This document shows positions 9,601-18,275 of a stretch of DNA of 64,000 bases, one piece after another. The position numbers and the translations under genes are program-made. This DNA comes from Streptomyces dysideae (lineage in GTDB: Bacteria > Actinomycetota > Actinomycetes > Streptomycetales > Streptomycetaceae). The notes beneath the pieces were generated by a model. It searched no databases and was not told the DNA's origin. It was given only the letters and a program-made list of their open reading frames with translations. Where the stretch lies: the NCBI RefSeq assembly GCF_001514305.1, contig NZ_KQ949094.1:62001-126000 (forward strand). Direction: 5' to 3'. How positions within the stretch are numbered: the first letter of the stretch is position 1; each line of letters opens with the position of its first letter.

Positions 9601-10089
9601 CGCGCGTGGCTGGCGCTGCGCACGGAGGACGGGACCGACGCGGCACGGGAGTTGATGGCGGGAGCCGTGCGGGAGTGCGCGGCGGCGCTCGACGCGGCGG
9701 CCGACGAGGAGATGCAGGAGCGGCTCGTCGCCGAACTCGGCCATACCCACCGGCAGTTCGGCGACCTGCTCGCCCGTACCGCCGCGGAGGACGACGAGGA
9801 CGACTCCATCCGGGCCGCACTGGAGGAGGCCCTCGCCCAGATGACGGCGGCCGTCACCGTGTTCGCCGCCCTCGGGGACGACGCCCTGCACGGCCGCACC
9901 GGTGCCGAACTCGCCGCCGGCTGGCTGGAGGCCGACCTGAGCCGCCCGGCGGCAGCGGCGGTACGCGCGCGTGCGGTGCTGGCGGCGTACGACGGGGCCG
10001 GCCACGAGGACGAGACGGCCAGGGGACGGCGGGCGGAGGCCGAACAGATGCTCAAGGTCGTGGCGGAGCAGAAGGACCAGGAGGACTGA
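6621..10089 (+). CDS. Large TPR-repeat protein coupled to Hsp90 homologue, one-base frame break
   Basis: Two overlapping frames together give one protein of about 1155 residues made of tetratricopeptide-like helical repeats, suited to protein-protein interaction. The first frame begins at the ATG inside the ATGA overlap with the Hsp90 gene and runs to about 8757. The second carries the C-terminal TPR half to 10089. The frames join at a run of five C (8753-8757): with one C fewer, the sequence reads ...RLPIDTALAHAE without interruption. About residues 530-710 form a low-complexity Asp/Ala/Pro/Ser linker with repeated GDAIP/SPxxA-like units. The pairing with an Hsp90 homologue suggests a co-chaperone or client adaptor, which is inference. 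The break may be a sequencing error, a recent mutation or a +1 frameshift site. Confidence 0.75.
8753..8757 (+). other. C5 homopolymer at the frame junction of the TPR gene
   Basis: The upstream frame reads CGA CTC CCC CAT. The downstream frame uses CCC ATC GAC. A tRNA on CCC (8754-8756) could slip one base forward and still pair with CCC (8755-8757), so the site has the form of a +1 shift site. A single extra C in the assembly explains it equally well. Confidence 0.6.
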
Positions 10090-10095
10090 GGGGGT

Positions 10096-11817
10096 CTACT
10101 CGACCCCGATGAGCAGCAGCGCCCCTTGGCGGCCGCCCCGGTACACCACCGTGTCGACGGCGAGGTACGACTCACGCACGCGTGCCTCGAGGTGCTGGGC
10201 GATGGACTCGGGCGCCTCGTCGCCGAGGACCAGCGTCACGAGTTCGCCGCCGGCCGCGAGCATACGGTCGAGGACCATCTCGGCGGTGGCGGTGACGTCC
10301 GCGCCGATCACGGCCACATCGCCCTCGATGAGGCCGAGGACGTCCCCGGCCTGGCAGATGCCGGCCATGGTCCAGGACTGGCGTTCGGCTACGGCGACCT
10401 CGGCGTAGCGGGTGGCGCCGGCCGCCGAGGTCATCGACACGACGTCCTCGTCGAACCGCCGCTCGGGCTCGTGCACGGCGAGCGCGGCGATGCCCTGGAC
10501 CGCGGAGCGCGTCGGGATCAGGGCCACCCGGATGCCCTCCGCGCGGGCCTGCTCGGCCGCCGCGGCCGCGGTGTGCCGCAGGTCGGCGTCATTGGGCAGC
10601 AGCACGACCTCGCGCGCGTGGGCCCGCCGTACGGCGTCCACGAGCTTCCCGCTCGCGGGCAGCTCCCCGGGGCGCGCGAGCACGGTGGTCGCGCCGGCCT
10701 CCGTGTACAGCCCGGCCAGCCCCTCGCCCGGTACCACGGCCACCACGGCACGCTGGGCGCGCTCCCGGGGCGGCCGCTCGCCGCCGGTGGTGTGCACGTC
10801 GCCGAGCCCGAAGTGGGTGATCCGGATCCGGTACGGCCGCCCGGCCTCGACGCCCGCCTCCACGGCGGCCCCGGCGTCGTCCACGTGCACATGCACGTTC
10901 CACAGCCCGTCGCCGCCGACCACGACGAGCGAGTCTCCGAGGGCGTCGAGCCGCTCCCGCAGCCGGTCCACGGCCGCGTCCTCGGCCTCCAGGAGATAGA
11001 TCACCTCGAAGGCGGGCCCACCCGTCTCCGAACCTGCCGGACTGTCAGCACACTCATCGAGGGCTGCCGCCGCTTCCGCCGCTCCCCCACTCACCCGGGA
11101 CACCTGACCATGAACGGGACCGGCGACAGACGCCACCGCCCGCGGCGCCTCCCCCGTGAACGTCTCCACCAGTGCCGCCAGCACCGCCACCAGCCCCCGC
11201 CCGCCCGCGTCCACGACCCCGGCACGCTCCAGAACGGCCAGCTGCCCCGGCGTAGCGGCAAGGGCCGCGCGCGCACCCTCATAGGCGGCCCGTGCCACGG
11301 TCCCGCAGTCGCCCTCGGCCCCGCCGGCCGCGTCGGCGGCGGCCGAGGCGACGGTGAGGACCGTGCCCTCGACGGGATGGGCCACGGCATGACGAGCGGA
11401 GTCGGCGGCATGCCGCAGGGCCAGCCGCAGACCCGAATCGTCCGTATGAGGCGTCTCGCCGTCGGCGGCGAGCACCTGAGCCATCCCCCGCAGCAGCTGC
11501 GCCAGGATCGTCCCGGAGTTCCCCCGGGCCCCTATCAGCGCCCCGTGCGCCATCGCCCGTACGGCATCGGCCAGCGTCGGCTTCCCGGCGGCCCCCACCT
11601 GCACGGCGCCGACCTCATGGCCCGCGAACACGGCCTCCACCGCCGCGACCGCCGACTCCACCGTCAGATAGAGGTTCGTGCCGGTGTCCCCGTCGGCCAC
11701 GGGATAGACGTTGATCGCGTCGATCTCCTCGCGCGCCCGCCCGAGCGCCTCCAGCGCGAGACCGCACCAGGTGCGCACCGCGAGAGCATCGAAGAATGTC
11801 TGCGGCACCTGCGCCAC
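10096..11817 (-). CDS. DAK2/DhaL-domain kinase with DegV-like C-terminus (FakA-type)
   Basis: This 573-residue protein has the architecture of the FakA/YloV group. FakA phosphorylates fatty acids bound to DegV-type partner proteins; related DhaL proteins phosphorylate dihydroxyacetone. The N-terminal DhaL domain shows the metal-binding NVYPVADGDTGTNLYLT segment, GARGNSGTILAQLLRG and VDAGGRGL. The C-terminal half resembles the DAK1/DegV-like domain. The GTG at 11817 was chosen because AAGGAGG precedes it by five bases; an upstream extension lacks support. The gene meets the TPR gene tail to tail with a six-base gap. A role in fatty acid activation is family-based inference. Confidence 0.85.
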   Translation of the reverse strand: MAQVPQTFFDALAVRTWCGLALEALGRAREEIDAINVYPVADGDTGTNLYLTVESAVAAVEAVFAGHEVGAVQVGAAGKPTLADAVRAMAHGALIGARGNSGTILAQLLRGMAQVLAADGETPHTDDSGLRLALRHAADSARHAVAHPVEGTVLTVASAAADAAGGAEGDCGTVARAAYEGARAALAATPGQLAVLERAGVVDAGGRGLVAVLAALVETFTGEAPRAVASVAGPVHGQVSRVSGGAAEAAAALDECADSPAGSETGGPAFEVIYLLEAEDAAVDRLRERLDALGDSLVVVGGDGLWNVHVHVDDAGAAVEAGVEAGRPYRIRITHFGLGDVHTTGGERPPRERAQRAVVAVVPGEGLAGLYTEAGATTVLARPGELPASGKLVDAVRRAHAREVVLLPNDADLRHTAAAAAEQARAEGIRVALIPTRSAVQGIAALAVHEPERRFDEDVVSMTSAAGATRYAEVAVAERQSWTMAGICQAGDVLGLIEGDVAVIGADVTATAEMVLDRMLAAGGELVTLVLGDEAPESIAQHLEARVRESYLAVDTVVYRGGRQGALLLIGVE

Positions 11818-12018
11818 CTGCGCCTCCTTGAGCTGCTGGACGTGGACGCAGCGTAGACCCAGGGTCCCTGTCCGCCGGAAGAGGGCCGGGCGCGGGCCCC
11901 TGAGCAGGCATGGTAGTTTCGTTCTACTGGCGCAGTCGTTGTATGCTGCTCCGGTTGCCCGATCCAATCGGGCCATTCCCCCTGGCAACGCCACTCAGAT
12001 CTCTGATCCTACGATCTC

Positions 12019-12038
12019 GATCCCGGCCTGCCGGGATC
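12019..12038 (+). other. Perfect 8-bp stem in rpmB 5' leader
   Basis: GATCCCGG and CCGGGATC flank a four-base loop about 35 bases before the rpmB start. It could form a hairpin in the leader RNA. Its function is unknown; ribosomal protein leaders often carry autoregulatory structures. Confidence 0.4.
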
Positions 12039-12073
12039 AACCGTAAGTGCATCTGAAGTCTTTGGAGTGACCC

Positions 12074-12259
12074 GTGGCTGCCAACTGCGACGTCTGCGGC
12101 AAGGGGCCGGGCTTCGGCAACAACATCTCGCACTCTCACCGCCGTACGCCCCGTCGCTGGAACCCCAACATCCAGCGCGTCCGTACCGTGGTCGGCGGGA
12201 CGCCGAAGCGCGTGAACGCTTGCACCTCGTGCATCAAGGCCGGCAAGGTCTCGCGCTGA
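12074..12259 (+). CDS. rpmB: 50S ribosomal protein L28, zinc-binding form
   Basis: The 61-residue basic protein is L28 of the large ribosomal subunit. It starts at GTG 12074 with MAANCDVCGKGPGFGNN. Two CxxC pairs (C5/C8 and C50/C53) form the zinc ribbon of the C+ paralogue. Streptomycetes usually also carry a cysteine-free L28 that is expressed under zinc limitation, so this copy is expected to be the zinc-replete version. It is transcribed alone, divergent from the DhaL-domain gene, and ends in a strong terminator. Confidence 0.97.
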   Translation: MAANCDVCGKGPGFGNNISHSHRRTPRRWNPNIQRVRTVVGGTPKRVNACTSCIKAGKVSR

Positions 12260-12300
12260 CGCACAGCTAAGCGCGCGGCCACTGCTGGTTCGCTGCACTA

Positions 12301-12331
12301 AGCCGGTCCACCTCGTGTGGACCGGCTTTTT
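12301..12331 (+). terminator. Rho-independent terminator of rpmB
   Basis: An 11-bp perfect stem (AGCCGGTCCAC with GTGGACCGGCT) is followed by a T run, 41 bases after the rpmB stop. It also lies between rpmB and the convergent thiD. Confidence 0.9.
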
Positions 12332-12363
12332 GCTATGCATGATCATCGCCAGTCTGATCACCG

Positions 12364-13179
12364 TCAGGCCCGGAACCGCCACCCGTGATCCACCGGCCCG
12401 ATCCCCCCGCCGAGCGCGAACCCGGCCGCGATCGCCCCGGTGACGTACTCCTTGGCCGCCGTCACCGCCTCCGGCACGGACCGCCCCTTCGCGAGCTGCG
12501 ACGCGATCGCCGACGCGAGGGTGCAGCCGGTGCCATGGGTGTGCCGGTTGTCGTGACGAGGAGAACGCAGCCAGTGCTCCTCGGAGCCGTCGGTCAGCAG
12601 GTCGACAGCCTGGTTCCCACCCACCCGCCCTGCATCCCCGGCGAGATGGCCGCCCTTGATCACCACCCACCGCGGGCCGTACGCCAACACGGCCGCCGCG
12701 GCCCGGCGCATCTGCGCCTCGGACTCGACGTGCACCCCGGTGAGTTGCGCCACCTCGTCGAGGTTCGGCGTCGCCACGGTCGCGACCGGCAGCAGCTTCG
12801 TGCGTACGGAGTCCAGCGCGGACGCGGCGAGCAGCGGGTCCCCGTGCTTCGACACGCCCACCGGGTCGACCACGGCGGGCGCGTCCGTCCCGGCGATCAA
12901 CTCGGCCACCGTCTCGACGAGTTCGGCCGAGGCGAGCATGCCGGTCTTGACGGCCCGCACCCCGATGTCGTCCACGACACTGCGGTACTGCGCCCGCACC
13001 GCCGCCACCGGCAGCGGCCAAGCGCCCTGTACGCCGAGGGAGTTCTGGGCCGTGACCGCGGTGATCACGCTCATGCCGTGCACACCGAGCGCGAGCATCG
13101 TCTTCAGGTCGGCCTGAATCCCGGCCCCGCCACCGGAGTCGGAGCCGGCGACCGTCAGCACACACGGCGGGGCGCTCAT
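12364..13179 (-). CDS. thiD: Hydroxymethylpyrimidine/phosphomethylpyrimidine kinase
   Basis: ThiD phosphorylates HMP and then HMP-phosphate to HMP-diphosphate, the pyrimidine half of thiamine. The 271-residue protein has a ribokinase fold: substrate-binding GSDSGGGAGIQADLKT at the N-terminus, and the anion hole and catalytic base region HGTGCTLASAIA near the C-terminus. The ATG at 13179 overlaps the thiL stop in ATGA, indicating coupled translation downstream of thiL. No thiamine riboswitch is visible upstream of the pair. Confidence 0.94.
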   Translation of the reverse strand: MSAPPCVLTVAGSDSGGGAGIQADLKTMLALGVHGMSVITAVTAQNSLGVQGAWPLPVAAVRAQYRSVVDDIGVRAVKTGMLASAELVETVAELIAGTDAPAVVDPVGVSKHGDPLLAASALDSVRTKLLPVATVATPNLDEVAQLTGVHVESEAQMRRAAAAVLAYGPRWVVIKGGHLAGDAGRVGGNQAVDLLTDGSEEHWLRSPRHDNRHTHGTGCTLASAIASQLAKGRSVPEAVTAAKEYVTGAIAAGFALGGGIGPVDHGWRFRA

Positions 13180-14141
13180 GACTCGATGTCCCCGAAGTGG
13201 TCCCAGCCGCCCTTGCTGGTCCAGGGCGCCCCGTCCACCGTCACCTGGGGCAGCGCCGACGGGTTGAGTACCTCGCCGATCACCTTCCACCGGGCGGGCA
13301 GCTTCACGTCCGACGGGAACGTCGCCACGATCGCGTGGTCCTCTCCCCCGGTCAGCACCCACTGCATCGGGTCGACGCCGACGGCCTGCCCGATGTCGTT
13401 CATCTGGGACGGGATGTCGATCGCACCGGAGCGGATGTCGATGCGGACCTTGCTGGCCTCGGCGATGTGCCCGAGGTCGGCGATCAGCCCGTCGCTCACG
13501 TCGCACATGGCGGTGGCGCCAAGACCGGCGGCCGCGGGGCCGGCGTGATACGGCGGCTCGGGACGCCGGTGGGCCTCCACGAAGGCGCGGGGCGAGCGGA
13601 ACCCGCGGGACAGGACGGCGAACCCGGCCGCGGACCAGCCCAGCCAGCCGGTCACCGCGACGATGTCGCCGGGCTGCGCGCCGCCCCGCGTGACGGGCTC
13701 CTGGTTGCGCAGATCGCCGAGCGCGGTGATCGACACCATGATCGAGTCGCCGCGTACGACGTCTCCGCCGACCACCGAAGCGCCCGCGACCTGGCACTCG
13801 TCGCGCAACCCGTCCATCAGCTCGGACGGCCAGGTCACCGGGAGTTCGGCGGGCACGACGAGGCCGAGCAGCAGCGCGGTCGGTACGGCACCCATGGCGG
13901 CGATGTCCGCGAGGTTCTGCGCGGCGGCCTTGCGACCCACGTCGTAGGCCGTGGACCAGTCGCGCCGGAAGTGCCGGCCCTCCAGCAGGATGTCGGTGCT
14001 GGCGACCACCCTGCGGTCGGGTGCGGCCACCACCGCGGCGTCGTCGCCGGGGCCGACCCGGACCGCCGGGGTGGTGGTGAGACGGGAGGTGAGCTCCCTG
14101 ATGAGCCCGAACTCACCGAGCTCACCAACAGTGCCCTTCAT
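13176..14141 (-). CDS. thiL: Thiamine-monophosphate kinase
   Basis: ThiL converts thiamine monophosphate to the active cofactor thiamine diphosphate with ATP. The 321-residue protein opens with MKGTVGELGEFGLI, followed by VGPGDDAAVV, an Asp-rich Mg-ATP motif of the PurM-like fold. Other family blocks are STDILLEGRHF, CDVSDGLIADL and TGGEDHAIVATF. The ATG at 14141 is preceded by AAGGG; the longer open frame upstream to 14318 is low complexity. It is the first gene of a thiL-thiD operon and diverges from the Lrp-domain gene at 14348. Confidence 0.94.
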   Translation of the reverse strand: MKGTVGELGEFGLIRELTSRLTTTPAVRVGPGDDAAVVAAPDRRVVASTDILLEGRHFRRDWSTAYDVGRKAAAQNLADIAAMGAVPTALLLGLVVPAELPVTWPSELMDGLRDECQVAGASVVGGDVVRGDSIMVSITALGDLRNQEPVTRGGAQPGDIVAVTGWLGWSAAGFAVLSRGFRSPRAFVEAHRRPEPPYHAGPAAAGLGATAMCDVSDGLIADLGHIAEASKVRIDIRSGAIDIPSQMNDIGQAVGVDPMQWVLTGGEDHAIVATFPSDVKLPARWKVIGEVLNPSALPQVTVDGAPWTSKGGWDHFGDIES

Positions 14142-14347
14142 TGCCCTTACGCCCCTTCTGTCCCTGTTCGCACCCGGTCGCGCGTCACTACTGTCCTCGA
14201 TACCGTCGAGGTGTACGTCAACTTCTGTCGTGCCTGCACCCCGGCGCGCAAGCCCCGGTCGCCGCAGGTCTCCCCGCGGCGAGCGGCGACGCGATACCGT
14301 GGCGTTCCTTTTCCCCACATGATCCTCGTGGCCGCCCTGGAGGTTCC

Positions 14348-14581
14348 GTGGTACAGGCGTACATCCTGATCCAGACGGAGGTCGGCAAAGCGTCGACCGT
14401 CGCCGAGACGATCAGCAAGATCCCGGGAGTCATCCAGGCTGAGGACGTGACAGGACCGTACGACGTCATCGTGCGCGCCCAAGCCGACACCGTCGACGAC
14501 CTCGGCCGCATGGTGGTCGCGAAGGTCCAGCAAGTGGACGGCATCACCCGCACCCTGACCTGTCCGGTCGTCCATCTGTAG
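14348..14581 (+). CDS. Stand-alone Lrp/AsnC ligand-binding (RAM) domain protein
   Basis: The 77-residue protein consists only of the RAM/AsnC ligand-binding fold (VQAYILIQTEVGKAS ... GPYDVIVRAQAD). No DNA-binding helix-turn-helix precedes it. Such stand-alone domains oligomerise and bind amino acids or partner regulators. The GTG at 14348 has TGGAGG four bases upstream, which rules out the longer open frame to 14141. Regulatory target unknown. Confidence 0.85.
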   Translation: MVQAYILIQTEVGKASTVAETISKIPGVIQAEDVTGPYDVIVRAQADTVDDLGRMVVAKVQQVDGITRTLTCPVVHL

Positions 14582-14601
14582 TCCCCGTCTACCCTTGGCC
14601 G

Positions 14602-15120
14602 GTGAACTCTTTCCGTCACCGGCACCGCACCTTCATCGGGCTGCCCGCACTCGCCCTGCTGATCACCGCAACAGGCTGCTCATCAGCAGACGACACCACA
14701 TCGACGCCGGTTCCCAGCCCGGACGCGAAGGTCACCGAGCTGTGCCAGAACCTGGACAAGGTCCTGCCGGCCGAGGTGGACGGAGAGAGCCGTGAGGATC
14801 CCGAGCCCGCATCCGCGCTGACCGCGGGCTGGGGGAACTCGGCGATCATACTGCGGTGCGGTGTCGAACAGCCGCCGAAGATGGTCGACCCGAAGGTGGC
14901 CACGGGCAATGACCCGGAGGCGATAGGGGGCGGTGTGAACGGCGTCCGCTGGCTGATGGAGACCGCCACCGACGGGGACGCCGGGGCCGTACGGTTCACC
15001 AGCGCCCTGCGCAGGGCCTACGTCGAGGTGACCGTGGCGAAGGGCGGGAACACCTCGACCGTGCTGGTTGATCTGGCGTCGGCCATCAAGAAGGCGATCC
15101 CCGAAGGAATCGCCAACTGA
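14602..15120 (+). CDS. DUF3515 family lipoprotein
   Basis: The 172-residue protein starts with a basic stretch (NSFRHRHRTF), then a hydrophobic segment ending in a lipobox-like ITATGC, so it is probably a membrane-anchored lipoprotein. The exported part has a conserved LCQNLDKVLPAEV opening and CGVEQPPKM, typical of actinobacterial DUF3515 proteins. Function is unknown. It follows the RAM-domain gene by 20 bases on the same strand and converges with ddl. Confidence 0.8.
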   Translation: MNSFRHRHRTFIGLPALALLITATGCSSADDTTSTPVPSPDAKVTELCQNLDKVLPAEVDGESREDPEPASALTAGWGNSAIILRCGVEQPPKMVDPKVATGNDPEAIGGGVNGVRWLMETATDGDAGAVRFTSALRRAYVEVTVAKGGNTSTVLVDLASAIKKAIPEGIAN

Positions 15121-15152
15121 TCGGTACGAGTCTCAGCAGTCCGGTACGAGGC

Positions 15153-16310
15153 TCAGCGCAGTCCCGTCGGCCTGCGCAGTGCCGCCTGGATCAGCTTGTC
15201 CACCAGCTCCTCGTAGCTGATCCCGCTCGCCTGCCACATCGCCGGGTACATCGAGATCGGTGTGAAGCCGGGCATCGTGTTGATCTCGTTGATCACGAAC
15301 TCGCCGTCTTCCGTGAGGAAGAAGTCGGCCCGCACGAGCCCCTCGCAGGACGCCGCCTCGAACGCGTCCACCGCGAGGCGCCGCACCTCCGCCGTCTCCT
15401 CGGACGTCAGCGGCGCCGGGACGATGCCGGGCGTGGAGTCGATGTACTTGGCCTCGAAGTCGTAGTACGCGTGCGTGTCCGGCGGCGGGATCTCGGCGGG
15501 GACCGAGGCGCGCGGGCCGTCCTCGAACTCCAGGACGCCGCACTCGATCTCGCGGCCCCTGAGCGCCGCCTCGACCAGGATCTTCGGGTCGTGCCGCTGG
15601 GCCTCGGCGATCGCCTCGTCCAAGCCCGAGAGGTCGTCGACCTTGGTGATGCCGATCGACGAGCCCGCGCGCGCGGGCTTCACGAAGAGCGGCCAGCCGT
15701 GCTCGCCGGCGAAGTCGACGATCTTCTTGCGGGCGGCCGACTCGTCCGGCTGCCACTCACGCGGCCGGATCACCACGTAGGGGCCCACTTTGAGCCCGAA
15801 CGACGTGAAGACCCGCTTCATGTACTCCTTGTCCTGGCCGACGGCCGAGGCGAGCACGCCCGAACCCACGTACGGGACGCCGGAGAGCTCCAGCAGGCCC
15901 TGCAGGGTGCCGTCCTCGCCGTAGGGGCCGTGCAGGACGGGGAAGACGACGTCGACGTCGCCGAGCGCCTTGGGTACCGATCCGGGCTCGCTGTAGACGA
16001 CTTCGCGGTTCCGGGGGTCGACGGGGAGCACCACGCCGCCCTCGCTCGAGTCGGCCAGCTCCTCGACGCTGGGCGTACGGCGGTCGGTGATCGCCATGCG
16101 CTCCGGCTCGTCGGCGGTCAGCGCCCAACGGCCGTCCTGGGTGATGCCGATCGGCAGGACGTCGTACTTCGTCCGGTCGATGGCACGCAGCACCGCGCCG
16201 GCGGTGACCACGGAGATTCCGTGTTCGCTGCTGCGCCCGCCGAACACGACGGCCACGCGCGGCTTGCGAGGCGACTGCTCAGGGCTCTGGGGGAGGTTCT
16301 CGGTGCTCAT
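15153..16310 (-). CDS. ddl: D-alanine--D-alanine ligase
   Basis: Ddl joins two D-alanines with ATP for the peptidoglycan stem peptide. The 385-residue ATP-grasp enzyme shows VVFGGRSSEHGISVVTAGAVL at the N-terminus, KPARAGSSIGITKV in the ATP-binding domain, and the metal/active-site segment NEINTMPGFTPISMYP near the C-terminus. The ATG at 16310 (MSTENLPQSP) was chosen; family conservation begins about 20 residues later, and upstream sequence is non-conserved. It follows gpsA on the same strand, separated by 181 bp containing a large inverted repeat. Confidence 0.95.
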   Translation of the reverse strand: MSTENLPQSPEQSPRKPRVAVVFGGRSSEHGISVVTAGAVLRAIDRTKYDVLPIGITQDGRWALTADEPERMAITDRRTPSVEELADSSEGGVVLPVDPRNREVVYSEPGSVPKALGDVDVVFPVLHGPYGEDGTLQGLLELSGVPYVGSGVLASAVGQDKEYMKRVFTSFGLKVGPYVVIRPREWQPDESAARKKIVDFAGEHGWPLFVKPARAGSSIGITKVDDLSGLDEAIAEAQRHDPKILVEAALRGREIECGVLEFEDGPRASVPAEIPPPDTHAYYDFEAKYIDSTPGIVPAPLTSEETAEVRRLAVDAFEAASCEGLVRADFFLTEDGEFVINEINTMPGFTPISMYPAMWQASGISYEELVDKLIQAALRRPTGLR

Positions 16311-16377
16311 ATCGCGTTGAGAGTACCCGTTGGTAGTGCCCTGATACAGCGTGCCCGGCGAGTGAGCCGGAGGGCGC

Positions 16378-16445
16378 GCCGGTGTCGAGGGCGCGAACGC
16401 GCGGAGGCCCGAAGGGCTGAGCACGATCGCGCCCTCGACACCGGC
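16378..16445. repeat. 18-bp perfect inverted repeat between gpsA and ddl
   Basis: Arms at 16378-16395 (GCCGGTGTCGAGGGCGCG) and 16428-16445 are exact reverse complements separated by 32 bases. On the minus strand the repeat lies after gpsA and in the 5' region of ddl. A T6 run (16471-16476) precedes rather than follows it in the direction of transcription, so it is not a textbook terminator. Confidence 0.7.
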
Positions 16446-16491
16446 TGAAGCGCCCGTAGGCGAACGAGCGAAAAAAGAGGGCGGGCGTTGC

Positions 16492-17502
16492 TCAGCGTCG
16501 TTCGGGCTTCGCGCTGCGCGACATCAGCTCCTTGAGCGCGACCACCGGAGGCTTGCCCTCGTGCACGATGCCGACGACCGTCTCGGTGATCGGCATGTCG
16601 ACACCATGCCGGCGGGCCAGATCCAGCACGGACTCACAGGACTTGACGCCCTCGGCGGTCTGCTTGGTGACCGCGATGGTCTCCTCCAGCGTCATGCCCT
16701 TGCCGAGGTTGGTGCCGAAGGTGTGGTTGCGGGACAGCGGGGACGAGCAGGTCGCCACCAGGTCGCCCAGGCCGGCGAGTCCGGAGAAGGTCAGCGGGTC
16801 GGCGCCCATCGCCAGACCCAGCCGGGTCGTCTCGGCGAGACCACGCGTGATCAGGGACCCCTTGGCGTTGTCGCCCAGGCCCATGCCGTCCGCGATGCCC
16901 ACGGCGAGACCGATGACGTTCTTCACCGCACCGCCCAGTTCGCAGCCGACGACGTCGGTGTTGGTGTACGGCCGGAAGTACGGCGTGTGGCAGGCGGCCT
17001 GGAGGCGCTGGGCGACGGCCTCGTCGGTGCAGGCGACCACGGCGGCGGCCGGCATGCGGGAGGCGATCTCCCGGGCGAGGTTGGGTCCGGTGACCACGGC
17101 GATGCGGTCGGCGCCGACCTTGGCGACGTCCTGGATGACCTCGCTCATCCGCATGGTCGTACCCAGCTCGACGCCCTTCATCAGGGAGACCAGGACCGTG
17201 TCCGGCGCGAGCAGCGGCGTCCACTGGGCGAGGTTGGCGCGCAGCGTCTGCGAGGGCACCGACAGGACGGTGAAGTCGGCGCCGGCGGCGGCCTCGGCGG
17301 GGTCCGTGGTGGCCCGTACGCGCTCCGGGAGTTCGACACCGGGGAAGTAGTCGGGGTTCGTGCGGGTGGAGTTGATCGCTTCCGCGACCTCCGGGCGGCG
17401 CGCCCAGAGAGTGACCTCGCACCCCGCGTCCGCGAGCACCATGCCGAAGGCCGTGCCCCACGAACCGGCGCTGAATACGGCCGCCTTGACAGGCTTGCTC
17501 AC
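16492..17502 (-). CDS. gpsA: NAD(P)-dependent glycerol-3-phosphate dehydrogenase
   Basis: GpsA reduces dihydroxyacetone phosphate to sn-glycerol 3-phosphate, the backbone of phospholipids. The 336-residue protein has an N-terminal Rossmann motif, FSAGSWGTAFG, and the family segments KNVIGLAVGIADGMGLGDN and GLAGLGDLVATC. Its GTG start at 17502 overlaps the stop of the upstream plsC-type acyltransferase in a GTGA. The product of GpsA is the acceptor used in glycerolipid acylation, so the pair forms a phospholipid entry module. Confidence 0.95.
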   Translation of the reverse strand: MSKPVKAAVFSAGSWGTAFGMVLADAGCEVTLWARRPEVAEAINSTRTNPDYFPGVELPERVRATTDPAEAAAGADFTVLSVPSQTLRANLAQWTPLLAPDTVLVSLMKGVELGTTMRMSEVIQDVAKVGADRIAVVTGPNLAREIASRMPAAAVVACTDEAVAQRLQAACHTPYFRPYTNTDVVGCELGGAVKNVIGLAVGIADGMGLGDNAKGSLITRGLAETTRLGLAMGADPLTFSGLAGLGDLVATCSSPLSRNHTFGTNLGKGMTLEETIAVTKQTAEGVKSCESVLDLARRHGVDMPITETVVGIVHEGKPPVVALKELMSRSAKPERR

Positions 17503-18275
17503 GTGCCCTGCCCCTCTTCCTGTTCCACCTTCGGCTGTGTCTGCGAGCGGGTCTTGCGGCGCTGCTCGATCCGCTCACGGCGCGGGTCGTACGGCGTCTC
17601 GGGCGCCTTCTCGCCGCGGATCTCCTCCAGCTGGCGAGTGACGGCGGCCATGATGACCTCGGTCGCCTCCTTGAGGAGTTCCGGGGTCATCTCCTTGTCG
17701 TAGAAGCGCGCGAGGTCCACGGGCGGGCCCGCGAGCACGTGGTGGGTCTTGCGCGGCAGGAGGTCGGGCTTCTTGGCGTACGGCGCCAGCAGGTGGTTGG
17801 CGCCCCACTGGGCGACCGGAATCACCGGGCACTTGGTCTGCAGGGCGACCCGGGCGGCGCCCGTCTTGCCTGTCATGGGCCAGCCGTCCGGGTCGCGGGT
17901 GAGGGTGCCCTCGGGATAGAAGGCGACGCATTCACCGCGGTCCACGGCGTCGATCGCGGCCCGGAAGGCGCTCAGCGCGTCCGTGCTCTCGCGGTAGACG
18001 GGGATCTGCCCGGTGCCCCGCATCGCGGCGCCGACGAATCCCTCCCGGAAAAGCCCGCTCTTCGCGAGGAATCGAGGAACGCGGCCGGTGTTGTACTGAA
18101 AGTGCGCGTACGCGAAGGGATCAATGTGCGAATTGTGGTTCACCGCGGTGATAAATCCGCCCTCGGCCGGAATGTGCTCCATTCCGCGCCAGTCCCGCTT
18201 GATCAGAACCACCAGCGGCGGTTTGCAGAGGACCGCTGCGAAGCGGTACCAGAACCCGATTCTGCGGCGGGGCAC
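17499..18275 (-). CDS. 1-acyl-sn-glycerol-3-phosphate acyltransferase (PlsC-like)
   Basis: The 258-residue protein belongs to the PlsC/LPLAT family, which acylates lysophosphatidic acid. It shows the catalytic HX4D motif (NHNSHIDPF) and the acceptor-binding FYPEGTLT motif, with a short hydrophobic N-terminal segment (FAAVLCKPPLVVLI) likely to associate with the membrane. The GTG at 18275 has GGAAGG upstream; the longer open frame to 18539 is not family-like. The C-terminus is charged (Glu/Lys/Arg/Gln). It overlaps gpsA by four bases. Confidence 0.9.
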   Translation of the reverse strand: MPRRRIGFWYRFAAVLCKPPLVVLIKRDWRGMEHIPAEGGFITAVNHNSHIDPFAYAHFQYNTGRVPRFLAKSGLFREGFVGAAMRGTGQIPVYRESTDALSAFRAAIDAVDRGECVAFYPEGTLTRDPDGWPMTGKTGAARVALQTKCPVIPVAQWGANHLLAPYAKKPDLLPRKTHHVLAGPPVDLARFYDKEMTPELLKEATEVIMAAVTRQLEEIRGEKAPETPYDPRRERIEQRRKTRSQTQPKVEQEEGQGT

